Shown one piece after another: positions 1 to 11,201 of a stretch of 64,000 nucleotides of DNA. The notes under the pieces are model-generated. The model worked only from the letters and a program-made list of their open reading frames with translations, searched no databases and had not been told where the DNA came from. The first letter of the stretch is position 1, and each line of letters begins with the position of its first letter. A program made the translations under genes and the position numbers. Origin of the DNA: Doryteuthis pealeii (taxonomy: Eukaryota > Mollusca > Cephalopoda > Myopsida > Loliginidae); contig CM042150.1 of NCBI GenBank assembly GCA_023376005.1, positions 74,184,131 through 74,248,130 of the forward strand, read 5' to 3'.

Positions 1-477
1 GCTGCTCATTTTCCTAACATTAATTGATTAGTGATAATATTAATTTATCATTCTTGTTTATATAGTGTCATCTGTCAATTAAAAGTTTATTCAGTGTCAC
101 CTATTCATTTAGACATGTTTACAAAAGTCTATATCACATCATAACGTCTTGTAAAAATGAAGTATTAATTACCATTTGATTGTATTTATCTATATATTCA
201 GTAAATTATGATTAATGAAATTAATGTAATACTAAATGTCTCTGAGGGAATGAATTAATGATTTTGTGATCATAAATAAAAAGCATGACATAGAAATAAA
301 ATTTCTTGTTATTTTAAGTAGAATTGACTTAAATTATTTGTAGCAAAGAGATATGAAACATTTTAGTCATTTTTGAAAACACAGGTAATCTAAGAATAGT
401 CTTGCTGTCACATGGACTCCACTAAAGACAACCACCTAAAACTGGCGTGAAAACTAAATAATAATAATAATAATAAT
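1..477. other. AT-rich sequence without a recognised gene
   Basis: No extended reading frame or familiar repeat seen. A short AAT microsatellite occupies about 457-478, directly before the LINE-B fragment. Confidence 0.6.
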
Positions 478-885
478 AGGCAGATCACCAAATCCTGGAC
501 AGAAGGCCAGACCTAGTGTTAATTAGCAAAGAAGAAAAGAACATGTCATTTAGTGGGTTTTGCCGTTCCATTGGTCTACAGAGTAAAAATGAAAGAAAAC
601 AAAAACATTGACAAATACTTGGATCTTGCCAAAAAGCTGAAAGAAGCTTTGGAACATGAGGTTGGCAGTGATACCAATTCTAGTTGGTTCTCTTGGTATT
701 GTCCCTAAGGACTTGGAAAAAAGACTGAAGGAATTGGTAATCAGAAGAAGAATCAAGACCATACAGAGGAGACCATGGCTTTGTGGAGATTGGCTAGAAT
801 ATTTGAAAAGTCCTGGAGATCTGAAGAGACTTGCTGTCACCCACACTTCAGTGAAAGACCATCAGCTGATATGGGTGTGAACAGT
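478..885 (+). mobile_element. LINE-B non-LTR retrotransposon, C-terminal ORF fragment (broken)
   Basis: This is the end of the reverse-transcriptase polyprotein of a mollusc-type non-LTR element. Reading forward, about 482-538 gives DHQILDRRPDLVLISK, the conserved DxxxxxRRPDL block that follows the RT domain. After a frameshift comes RTCHLVGFAVP and then NIDKYLDLAKKLKEA (about 605-650), the usual charged KY.DLA helix. After a second shift, about 660-880 gives IPILVGSLGIVPKDLEKRL and ends in RRLAVTHTSVKDHQ, the typical C-terminus. The RT core itself is absent, so the copy is 5'-truncated and inactive. The same block recurs at 32.2, 51.4, 54.5 and 56.8 kb. The clade assignment is from memory. 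Confidence 0.8.
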
Positions 886-1571
886 ACAATCTATCCATTT
901 GATTTTTGACACTCATATAAAAACCATAAGAAAAATCAATTCTGTCAGCCAATTATTTTAGCATATTTTGTGATTTTTCTGATATTTGTGCGATTTTATG
1001 TGTTGTCCTCAATCTTCATTTTTTTTTCTTTTTTGAGATTTGACTTCTAACCTTACCTATAACACTATTCTATCCTTTAATGATAACAATTGAGCTCCAC
1101 AAGGCATGTCCCATGGGAAATACAGTTAAGTTTTCGTCATCAATTGAAATTTTGGTTTTGAAAAATATACTTAAGTTTAACTGCAATGAAAAAAGATAAA
1201 AAAACAAGTTCCAGTTCATTTTTGGAAAGGTCAAATGATGCTCTTTTTCTGCTAATGAAAACTTGTCCATTGAAATGCCATCTTCAGGGATTAACATTGA
1301 CTTTGAAAGAATTTTCCCACAATTGAGGATATCAGCATAATATCTTAATAAGGTTGAAAGATTGTTTCATACCACCTAAGCCACAATTCAATTTCTATTA
1401 TCTAAGGACATTCCCATAAAATTGGTAAAAAATATTAGGTAATGATTATACTTTCCTCTATACTTTCAATTTTGACCATATGATTAAAATGTTTTTAATT
1501 GGAATGAATTAAATTTGACTGGAAATAAGGAAAAGAATTTCATGAGCAAAGATCAATAGTGAATTTAATGA
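886..1571. other. Unannotated AT-rich interval
   Basis: Only short frames that look like chance are present. A T-tract lies near 1020-1035. No repeat family recognised. Confidence 0.5.
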
Positions 1572-1795
1572 TATTAATTACGGGTCATTTAGCATAGTCG
1601 GTAGAATATTTGCCTAGGAATCACAAGGTTTCAGTTCAATACTGGTCCTCACCAACTCAGCACAGTAGTAGGTAATCTGATCTGTGTGATAAAGCATCTG
1701 AGAGCTGATGGAAGGTGTGGGGCTTCACCTCCGCAAAGCAATTTCCTTGGTCTGTCACAAGCAAAAAGGGTTTAGACTCCCTCACTGTTCAGTTG
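1572..1795 (+). mobile_element. SINE-2, tRNA-derived SINE
   Basis: The head carries a degenerate A box (TAGTCGGTAGAATATTTG) and a B box (GGTTTCAGTTCAATACTGG) about 35 bp later, as in a tRNA gene. The body (CTGATGGAAGGTGTGGGGCT, then a GGTTTAGACTCCCTC-type end) matches the reverse-strand copy at 60,358-60,595, which is better preserved. It is expected to be transcribed by RNA polymerase III if intact; this copy is diverged. Confidence 0.75.
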
Positions 1796-2182
1796 ATACT
1801 AACAATATCTGCAGATATTACTTTTACTATATAACAAGATGATAATGAGAAATTTGATTAGAAATTTGAGACAATATTTTACATAATTCAACTTCAAATG
1901 ATTATTTTTTAAACTGCTAACCTGTATTGATATACAAAAAAATACTTTGAAGAAAGCCTGACACTGCATAAATTTAATTGATTTATTATCTCAGTATTTA
2001 CACCATTAAGGATCCAGGTGACCAATTTTAATGGTACTGCACTGTTTTCTGATGGAATAATGTTGTTCTACCCCCCCCCCACACACACAGGATTGAGTGT
2101 GTATTCCATTTTTTTAATGATGTAGTAATGATTGTGTGGTCTTTCCCAGCAGTCACTAATCTTTTCTAGTGATATTCATATG

Positions 2183-2183
<1 letters not shown>
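1796..2183. other. Unannotated interval with a C/CA tract
   Basis: Holds a run of about ten C followed by a short CA repeat at 2071-2089. Nothing else recognised. Confidence 0.5.

Positions 2184-2223
<40 letters not shown>
2184..2223. repeat. (TA)n microsatellite
   Basis: About 20 uninterrupted TA units. The tyrosine/isoleucine frame across it is an artefact of the repeat. Confidence 0.95.
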
Positions 2224-2230
<7 letters not shown>

Positions 2231-2333
2231 GAATGAAGCAACAGGACAGAAATTATATATCTATGAGATGTACAATACAATTATTAAATTCAGGTTGATT
2301 TTACCTATCAACAGGCAACACTATAAAAGTCTA

Positions 2334-2605
2334 TGGAGAAACTTATGGCATTAGGGTCACTGGAAATGGACTCAGCAGCCCTACTTCAAAACCTGGACAA
2401 GGCTGTTTGCATTTCAAATAGCACTAATACTCTTGGAAATAGTATGAATCCAACTAAATTGGGTAAATAGTAGGGCAAACTTGGCTCTTTAATGACAACT
2501 GGTCTAGGAGAAGGAAAACTGAATTCAAACTGATTGTATTCTGCTTATAAATTGACCTTGTGTCATATCCTATTAGTGGCGGAGGGGTTGGGTAAATACA
2601 GCGAT
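2334..2605 (+). mobile_element. SINE-1, near full-length, diverged
   Basis: Order matches the reference copy at 63,665: tRNA-like head with GGAAATGGACTCAGCAG, central GCACTAATACTCTTGGAAA, AAATAGTAGGGCA, GTCTAGGAGAAGGAAAACT, and the 3' tail GACCTTGTGTCATATCC then GGCGGAGGGGTTGGGTAAAT. The A-box region is badly mutated. Confidence 0.85.
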
Positions 2606-5432
2606 TAAAAGATCTATTCAATTAGATAAGTGTTTCTGTGAAAGAAAGATCATAAGTTGCTTCCCTTTCACTATAAAATACCAAAGTTTTTATTAACATT
2701 TTTATATATCAAAATGGGTGCATTCAAAGAATGAAGGAAAAAGTCATGAAGGTAAAGACAATATTTAATAAAACTGATTCAGCATTTGAGTTCAAAGAAT
2801 ATGAAAAATGCAAACATTTAAAAGGAATTTCTTGTAGGAAATTTTACTCTTAAAATGATGTTCTTAAAAGGTCATTTTAAAAATTATATTACAAAGAATA
2901 AAGTTGTTTATAATAGACATTTTACATAATATGCCAGAGTGTGTTACAAAGAAACAATAAATACATGTGGCAAGAATTCAGCCTTATATTGTAACCTGAC
3001 ATTATCTGTAAGTTTCAAAGAAAAATTATCAAAAATGAGAGCAGCTAATAAAATAGATGAAAAACTTTACACTTTAAAAAGATCTTTTGACGTTTTTGTG
3101 TATGATCACTAATAGTTAAGAGTTTCTTTAAACAGAAATTCAATGTTGAAAAACTTTGGAATTAAAAAGACTTATAGTTTATTCATTAAAAATTGAAGAA
3201 TTGAAATTGTTCAAAAGAGTTTTTTGTTTTTGTTTTTTGATAAATTTTTGCTTAAACTTAAGCTGAATCTTGTAATGACAAGAGGAAAAGAAAGAGAGAA
3301 AGAAAGAGAGAAAGTGAGAAATTAGTGACTTTCTTTTTATGTACAGTCTGGTAACATCATTGGTTTTTGGTTGCATCATATTTGTAAAATTTATCAATTG
3401 TTTTTATTTTATATGTATCATTGAATCTGTTTATTTTTTGCTCAGAAAAACTAAGTTTGTAATTTTACTACATCTGTCCTCATAATAGTTGTTATATTTA
3501 GTGTATGAAATTTATATGTAAATATAACAATTATGGGATATATCTATATATATGCCATAAGAGTATATTCTTTTTTTTACTAGACTGTCTGATTAAGCAA
3601 TAGGAGGATGATAAAATTATTATTTTAATTTTTTTCTTTCAATAGAGAGAGATGATGTCAACAGCTTATTTATTGTTCAATTCATTTATTTAAAATGATT
3701 AAATTATTGGATTAACCAGTCTTTTGTTCATATATTTTTATATTACTATATATATATATATATACTTTCAATAAGAAAGAAAAACTTAACAAACTGTCAT
3801 TTGGCTATTATAAATTTATTTCGACTGGTAACTCAATAAATCACCCCAGTTTCGTCTGACAGCCATTACATAATTTTATATATATATAAATATTGTGGAT
3901 TAGAAATTCTATTCGGTGAAATATTTCATTAAATAAATGAATAATCATAATTGAATGATTACAGAAAGGATAAATTTGTTAACAATTTTGGTTTTATTAC
4001 AATCAAAATCTAACTGAAGTTCATTCTCCTCCCAATTGAGATCACCACCTATAATGAAGTTTCCTCCATAAACTTTTTGAGCAGAGGAAAATGATATTAA
4101 TCTATGCAATGTCAGCTCATTCCAAAATATCTTATTCAGAAAAAAAAAAAAAAAACAGTAACACCTCAAATCTACTATAATAAAATGCCACATGCATTTG
4201 TGTATTTATTTTTATCTGATTTGTGGTTGCTGTTAGAGAGCAGTTTTAAAAAATCAGCTGAAGAGGGACACAAGTGCATACCTGTAGACAAAGTTTTGTC
4301 TATAGGTTGCCTATAAGTCCCCCTCATTAACTGTATGTTATGTGGAGATAAGTAGATACAAGGAAAACAAATCATGACCCTGTCTTATTTATTAAAAATC
4401 ATTAAATAGGTTTTTAATATTATAATCTTTAATTTGTCCATCCTACTGTTACGTGATCTTAACTCCTAATTACTCCAGACATCACTGCCATTTTCTTCAG
4501 AGGATTCTTTCTCTCAGCAATAAAAGAAGACGTTGAGTTATTTTTACCTCTCACGTGAAATAAAATGACAGAACAAGAATACTAATAGAACCATATTTCT
4601 TTTTCATCTCCAGAGTCAACTATGGTAAATTGGTAGTCCAGTCAGGCATGGCTGAGTGGCCATAATCACATTTTGTGGACAGTGTCCATAATGCTGCGAT
4701 TAATCTATTCTTGTAATTGTTCCCCTGTGGCCATGTTCTTCATCATTACAATGCTGCACTGTTTTAAGCTGAGTGGTGTGCTATTTCCATCAGTTTGTTT
4801 TATGTTTGGAAATTATTTGCCTTGATATTCATCACCTGGCTTTTACCATGACACTTTTATATACATTATGTTCTGTCTATTATTTCTGCCCTCTAACAAG
4901 TCAAGAGAAGATGTTTTATTAGTTGGCTATTCAACAATATAAAACCCAACAGGCATAACACAGTTGATTATGGAGAGTCTGGATCAGCACAGCTTAAAGC
5001 ATCTTTTTATAAAACTCACTTAAAATATTCAGACCTTGCCAAAAGAGATTCTTCTCTTTGAGCCACAAGATTTGTACTTATGGATTTATTTGAGTAAGTA
5101 ATGAAATTTCTTTCAGGTTGGCAACCCTGATTAAAAATCAGCTGATCAATATTGATTTTAAACATATGTCAAAACATTCCTTTCATGTCTACTTGTCAGA
5201 ATGTACATTGAGCTGGATAAATACAAGTGAATTTGGTTAAATATATGACAAAAATGAGAGACAAGATTAATTTCTATGTCAAACTTCAGAACAATGCAAA
5301 AGAAACTTTTCATAAGTTAACACAAATTTTAAAGATCAAATCAAACAGAATTAACAAATTTGATAACAGGTGTTTAATTTAATGTAATATATAGTTAAGA
5401 CTTGGGTTTACAGTGACTTAATAGTAAAGTGT
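2606..5432. other. Long AT-rich interval without a gene
   Basis: Contains a GA-rich patch (about 3285-3318), a hairpin (3481-3536), a short TA run (about 3748-3764) and a poly-A run of about 15 (4141-4155). No coding frame longer than expected by chance is convincing. The frame at 3179-3397 on the reverse strand is driven by the GA/AT-rich composition. Confidence 0.5.
3481..3536. repeat. Imperfect inverted repeat (hairpin)
   Basis: Left arm 3481-3505 and right arm about 3515-3536 are reverse complements apart from a two-base insertion and a few mismatches; both carry TGTTATATTTA or its complement. The loop is about 9 bases. AT-rich, so a chance origin is possible. Confidence 0.5.
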
Positions 5433-5720
5433 CCCATTGTGGTTAAATGGTTAGCAAGCTAATCTTGCAGATCAATTACTACTGAATAGCAAGTTCCATC
5501 CTCACTGGATGCCTCATTCTTGTGACCTTGTGCCATTTCCTACCTATAGCAAACAGCTTGGGTATAAAAAAGGGTATCCCATCATGGTGCAATGGTTATT
5601 AAGCTTGTCTTGCAGATCCATTACTACTGAATAGTGAGTTCCATCTTTGCTCGATGCTCCATATATGTGTGACCTTGTGTTACATAGAAAATGGGTTGGG
5701 TAAATACATTCAGTAACTAA
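5433..5720 (+). mobile_element. Tandem pair of short tRNA-like SINEs
   Basis: Two units of about 140 bp lie head to tail: about 5433-5545 and 5573-5715. Each begins with a TGTCCCATTGTGGTTAAATGG or TATCCCATCATGGTGCAATG type A-box segment, then CTTGCAGATC and ATTACTACTGAATAG, a weak B box (AGTTCCATC), and ends with GTGACCTTGTG and, in the second unit, GGGTTGGGTAAATACA. That ending is the SINE-1 3' tail, but the long SINE-1 body is missing. A further head fragment of this type may lie at 58,015-58,090. Confidence 0.65.
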
Positions 5721-6059
5721 ATAGTAAAGAAGATTTAAAAACTTAATTAAAAGCAATCCAAAATATTTTCTCTCCAAAAGACAAACTTTTTGAAGAACTA
5801 GAGTTTGTACAAAAGAAATTAAAACTTTGATTCATTTGGGGAAAAAAGAATTGATATTTGATATTCATTTTCCCAGAGGAATAAAAAATCTGTCATTCTT
5901 GATTAGGTTTCATTTTCAGCCTATTCACCACTTTTTCCCATAGCATGATGTATGCAAAACTCCAAGGTAGATAGACAGTTACATGGGTATTAATATAAAG
6001 GAATATTGTTATGCTTTTTTTGTCTTTTAAATAATTTATTTGATATCTTAGTTAAACCT
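5721..6059. other. Unannotated AT-rich interval
   Basis: Nothing recognised. Confidence 0.5.
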
Positions 6060-6350
6060 GACTTCCATTGTTGTCACTGTAACAATAATGATGTGATGTA
6101 AGTGAAATTTTGATGATTGTGAAAAGGTTAAATTTTTTCTGAGTTGAGGAATTCAATAATAAACCTCTGTTTTCATGTCCAAGACCATTTTACCAGGTTG
6201 CTGTTCAGCTGCTATCTGTAACAAGACAAAAAATAAATAGCTTAGTGGTATCATGCATTAATCCATACTGCCATACCACTAACTTCCATCTTTTGATATT
6301 GGAAATAGAAATAAAACAGGAGGTATAACTTTTAAAGTGATCTTCTCACA
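6060..6350 (+). repeat. R1 unclassified repeat, copy 1
   Basis: Shares ordered blocks with 11,715-11,990: TTGTTGTCACTG, GAGGAATTCA, CACCATTTT.CCAG / ACCATTTTACCAGGTTGC, TCAGCTGCTAT, ACAAAAAAT, CATACTGCCATACCA, and AAAACAGGA. I do not recognise the family. Confidence 0.6.
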
Positions 6351-7140
6351 AGTATTTAAAATGAAAAGACAATAAATTCTTTAACATAGACTCATAAATC
6401 AAAACATAATAAAAGGTGTGTGATTTAATTATTTTACAATTAAAAATACCAATAAAAATAATTAATTTTGAATTTTATTGCACAAAGGAACTTTTTAGCT
6501 AAAAGAAATTAGAAAAAGGTGCCACTCTTAAATGAATATATATGGGGTGGGGTATAACTACTTCTCTGTACCTCTCACTTCAACATTGGTTATAAAATAA
6601 AACTAAAGAATATATATTTTCCTAGAATGTTAAAATATATCAAAATTTTTTTTTGCATATCAAATATGTTACATGCTATTTTCAGAGATCTGACACACAA
6701 GAAAATTATAACAGAGGAAAAGATAGATTTAAAAAAAAAGATAATGTTCTTAATAATAATAGGAGGAGAAGGAGAAGGAGGAGGCAGTGGGTAGTGTTGT
6801 TGGTGATACCAAAAGTGGAGAAATTACTCTGATTTTGTGCAACTGCACTTTGTTACCCCTTTTGCCAGACTCATCTTCTATTTTGATTAGAAAGGGAAAA
6901 ATCCTGTTATTTTAATCCTACCTCATCATTCTTCATCCCAGCCATCATTCATCACTGAGATTAATTCTTGCTACAGACAGTTATGAATGCATAACATTAC
7001 AAATGATGTTATCAGAAATTATTAGACATTGGTAATTTATTCAGATCATGCACTCATCTTCATGCTAATAAATACAATTCCTCTGACTCATGTAAAATTA
7101 GCTTCAACATGACCAATATTAAAGAATTTCTTCTTAGACT

Positions 7141-7187
<47 letters not shown>

Positions 7188-8065
7188 ACATTTGGAAGAG
7201 TGATGCATTTTGCAAAGAAATTTAATTAAAAAAAGATAAAATCTAAATCCCATTATAAATGGAACTTATATTTGAATTCTTACTTTATATGGAACTCTGA
7301 GCATCTAGAAGTTTACTGGAATTCCACAGTACCCATCAACTGGTATTTTGGGTATTTGATATTATTTAGAATTAAAACTGCCTAATTATATTATCCTTAT
7401 TATAATTATAGAATATGGTATTTAGTATTTTTTACTCCCTGAGAGCATTTCAAGCAATGGTAATGTAATGCCATTTTCTTCAAATATGGTAACACTCTGA
7501 AGATGGGAAAATCTATCAAATTTATCCTGTGAAAAAATCAAGAACATAAAAAAGAAATTGAACAAATTGAACAATAACAAATTATTCAATTATGAAAGTT
7601 AAAAGACAAATCATGTCACAGCTTTTGGTTTTCTAGTTGTTCCTCAACTTGGAATATTTATATCTCTGCATTTTCTTCCAAGTGTCAATCAAGTTTTATA
7701 CCATACACACACACACAAAAAAAGAACCCAACAGTCCGGTCATATTAGCCATTGTAAGTTCAATTTTCACAAAGGTTGTGTCTTTGCGTCAAACTAAGCT
7801 GCAAACAATGTTACGCCTTCTCACTCACACTCAAACACAATATGGTGATTCCATTGCTACTGCCATGTAAGGTAGTTATGGAGAGTGATCATGCACCTGC
7901 TCTCTTCTTTAATGACATGCCAGTGATAAGACAATTTTATTGTCTGCTACAAATGCTTTGGATAAGAGAGTTTTTGCCCACATACTCACTCACCTACTTT
8001 CATCTGCATCAGACTATGCCAATAATTGAAATATCTAATCAATATTGGAGCAATAAAATAATGTA
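6351..8065. other. Unannotated interval
   Basis: AT-rich, with a GGA/GAA purine patch (about 6761-6790). Overlapping frames at 7637-8066 have no recognised domain and span an ACAC run; I do not regard them as genes. Confidence 0.5.
7145..7183. repeat. (TA)n microsatellite
   Basis: About 19 TA units. Confidence 0.95.
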
Positions 8066-8190
8066 GGGAAAAGTGGATTCATGCCTTTTCCAAAGGCACC
8101 AATGCGAATCTTAAGTAACCTCAAACAAATTTTGAAATTCACTAATTCCATTTTCTGTACCAATAATCATTACATTGCTTCACCCCTCCC
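8066..8190 (-). mobile_element. SINE-1-like fragment, 5' half
   Basis: Reverse strand of AAGTGGATTCATGCCTTTTC and of TTCCATTTTCTGTACCAATA then CATTACATTGCTTCACC. These match the head and central block seen at 46,850-46,945. The 3' half is absent. Confidence 0.5.
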
Positions 8191-8456
8191 CCATGCATAT
8201 TTATCCAGGATAAGTGGGTAGAATTAATGGTATGTAAATTTTATGATACAATATTAGTCACATGGTAACACAGTTGAAATGATTGTGTCATGCACCAACC
8301 TTATTTGAATATGCATTCCTTTGTGTTATATAAGCTGTATAAATATATTTCACATATAAATTTTATAAACATATGAAAAATGAATTTAATATACATATTT
8401 CTTCTCTTTATAAATGGTTAATAAACTTTACAAGGCTGGGAGTTACTAGATTAAAA

Positions 8457-8665
8457 GAGCTTCTGTTTGGCCCTTTTTGTTAATTGGTAAAATTTTTGAT
8501 GATATATAAAAGTATTTAACTTGCTCATCCAGAAAATCTCTTGGAAAATTATCTTTGCAGATTGGGCTGTCTACAACCCTGCTTTTGCTAAGGTGTTAAA
8601 ATTGTTTAAGACCCATTCATCAAAAGAATTATTGCACCCTTTTCAAAAAACCCTGTACAACATGT
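8457..8665 (+). repeat. Tandem duplication, left copy
   Basis: Shares long blocks with 9092-9290: CTTTTTGTTAA, TTGCTCATCCAGAAAATCTC, GCAGATTGGGCTGTCTACAA and AACC.TGTACA. The two copies are separated by unique sequence plus a U retroposon. Confidence 0.75.
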
Positions 8666-8754
8666 GCTAGACTTAGTTGAAATCCACTGTTTGGATAAAC
8701 AAAGATGTAAGAAATAAATTTAATACATTTTCCCAGTCTACTCTTCTCTACAAA

Positions 8755-9050
8755 TTTTCCCAACCCTATTGCCCTTATGGCAAGCCCCAATCCCTTTTTA
8801 TCATATGGGTGCTAGAAGGCGGTGGAGGTTTGGGGAATGTGGAGAACCCCTTCATCACCATTGCTCCCTGGTCCACTCTGACCCGGAGTGGTAGTACCTG
8901 TTAGGGTCCCATCTATGGGTTGAATAGAAAAACATGAGTTGATAAACAAAATTGTATTATCCATTAAGAATTGATTTATTTCAAAACTTTATCGGCATTA
9001 AATGACCCACTGAGGTTGATATGCCGTAAAACAAAACAAACCAAACCAAA
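8755..9050 (+). mobile_element. U retroposon, 5'-truncated, with 13-bp target-site duplication
   Basis: Nearly identical to the 3' half of the copy at 10,615-11,189. It is flanked by a perfect 13-bp direct repeat, CTCTTCTCTACAA, at 8741-8753 and 9051-9063, the signature of target-primed reverse transcription. It ends in a CAAACCAAACC-type A/C-rich tail. Relative to the longer copy it lacks about 64 bp after GGCGGTGG. No protein is encoded here. Confidence 0.85.
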
Positions 9051-9091
9051 CTCTTCTCTACAAGTCCATAATATAAACATGGTTGAATATC

Positions 9092-9290
9092 TGTCTGGCG
9101 CTTTTTGTTAACTACCAAAGTTTTGGATGATGATGTATCCAAGCATTTAGCTTGTTCATCCAGAAAATCTCTTGAAGAACTATTTTGCAGATTGGGCTGT
9201 CTACAAACTTTTTTTACTAAGAAGTTAAAATAGTTTAAATACAGAAAATATCAAAAATATGTTTGCATTCTTTTGGAAACAACCTGTACA
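9092..9290 (+). repeat. Tandem duplication, right copy
   Basis: Second copy of the unit at 8457-8665, in the same orientation, with about 80 percent similarity by eye. It shows no shared open frame, so non-coding origin is favoured. Confidence 0.75.
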
Positions 9291-9298
9291 TCTTTTCA

Positions 9299-9300
<2 letters not shown>

Positions 9301-9344
<44 letters not shown>
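9301..9344. repeat. (CA)n microsatellite
   Basis: 22 CA units; the Thr-His frame across it is an artefact. Confidence 0.95.
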
Positions 9345-9347
<3 letters not shown>

Positions 9348-10603
9348 GTCCAACCAATCTTATAAAATCTATAATGCCATTTGCCTTCAAGATTCATCAA
9401 GTTCCTTTCCAGTAAAAAAATTGGAGGAAGGATATCCAAGCAGGATGTGATCACCCCTCGGGTCACAGATAAGTCTATAAAGAACAGTTCAGTCAATTCT
9501 CCTGACTCATATGGGAGACTCTTAGAACATATAATAACATGTGAGTTTCTTAACATGCTCTCATATTGGTGCTTCAGGCAGCATTGATTCCTGATTTTAT
9601 AGATTATGAATGATTATATGGATTAATGTCAATACATTTCTTGGTGAGTACCATTCCAAAAAGATTCCAGGAAGGTTACTCGGACGTAAATAAAAAAAGA
9701 AAAGAATTGATATCAAGGGAATCAAGCCAATGCAAAGTCTTCTTTATTCTTTCATTCAATGTGTTTTATTTATTCATGCCAATTCAAAGAATTAAAAGTT
9801 AAAATTTTCAACACAGAATTTTCAAAAAACTTTTCTAATTTTTTTAAAGCCTTTTCATTTATTTTTAATACTGCAATATTTAAGCTATCAACTGCAATTG
9901 ATTTAGATTGTTTTCCTATTCATTTCACATGTGAAAAATCTGCTTTTACTATTTGAAGTATTTGTTGCATTATACAATAAATTATATTCAGATTTAATTA
10001 TATTTGTAGTGGATATTTATAGTATCTTTTTTTGTGTTGATGTAATACAGTAAAATTACTGTATATCTTTGTATATGTTTTGAATTTTGAAAACTTAATT
10101 TTAGTACAAAATATCCATAAAATCAATTTAATTTAAGATTTTATTTAATTAAAGTTTAAATTGTGACTCTAAATCAAGTACTGACTCTAACATAAGATCA
10201 AATAATACATGAGTATATACAGTTTTCAGTTTTAGACTGAAAAATAAGTTTTATTTTACTAGTTAGATTATTTTTTCATTTATAGAAAAATTCACAAAAG
10301 TATATTTCCCTTAACTGACTAATGTGAACTCTTTTTCGGAATGGAACATAAAGTATTTTCTCAATATGAGACATGGCAAAAAATTTCATAATAGTGTGTG
10401 GAAATATTTTTATATATATATAGAGAGAGACATACTGACAGAATTGTGTGGGTGTGAAGTGAATAGAATGTAATATAAACTTTGTTCTTAAACTTTGTAA
10501 ACAATAGACTTTTTTGAGGGAGGGGGGTTATTGTGAAGGTATCTTGGTAGCTACATTACATGCTTACCTACCTTTTAAGTATTATCTATTTATTTTTAGA
10601 GTA
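9345..10603. other. Unannotated interval
   Basis: 9345-9600 is of more balanced composition and may be an old repeat, but I could not place it. The rest is AT-rich, with a short TA then GA run near 10,412-10,430. Confidence 0.5.
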
Positions 10604-10614
10604 AGACTTTTACT

Positions 10615-11189
10615 CCGCCCTGTCGGCTGGGGCGTTAGAATGCACCGACTCCCCCAATGGGGCCACCTGTTGGCTGTGGGTGGCGACCCATGATGCTTAA
10701 GGATAGAGCCCAGATGGATGAGCAGTTCATGACATGCAATACTCCACTTTGGCCCTATCTTGTGCTAGACGGGCGGTCGGAGAGGCCCCCTCCGATCAAT
10801 CGGCTGGTCACGTCAAGCCCTAGCACCTATATGATTTTCCCAACACTATTGCCCTTATGGCAAGCCCCAACCCCTTTTTATCATATGGGTGCTAGAAGGC
10901 GGTGGCTGCAGGTCTACATGTCCTGGGAATGACGTTAAACTCTATCTGATGGTAAGGTTCCAGTTTTGGAGATTTGGGGAATGTGGAACACCCTTCATCA
11001 CCATTGCTCCCTGGTCACTCTGACCCGGAGTGGTAGTACCTGTTAGGGTCCCATCTATGGGTTGAATAGAAAAACATGAGTTGATAAACAAAATTTATTA
11101 TCCATTAAGAATGAATTCATTTCAAAACTTTATCGGCATTAAATGACCCACTGAAGTTGATATGCCATAAAACAAAACAAACCAAACCA
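10615..11189 (+). mobile_element. U retroposon, longest copy, with 12-bp target-site duplication
   Basis: A GC-richer unit of about 575 bp, flanked by a perfect direct repeat AAGACTTTTACT at 10,603-10,614 and 11,190-11,201. It starts CCGCCCTGTCGGCTGGGGCG, contains the family hallmark CTGACCCGGAGTGGTAGTAC (about 11,018-11,038) and ends in AAAACAAAACAAACC. No tRNA promoter is seen. An open frame of 91 codons (10,657-10,932) contains CNTPLWPYLVLDG and TLLPLWQAPT; the reverse-strand copy at 46 kb has the equivalent NTPLWPLLRLD and TLLPLWQTPT. This may be the remnant of a coding or UTR part of a larger element. Class unknown. Confidence 0.8.
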
Positions 11190-11201
11190 AAGACTTTTAC
11201 T

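Noticed and set aside
7637..8066. Two overlapping forward frames of 77 and 96 codons
   Set aside because: No domain recognised, overlapping in different frames, low-complexity start.
9259..9556. Frames with HTHTHT or CVCVCV runs on opposite strands
   Set aside because: Both pass through the CA repeat.
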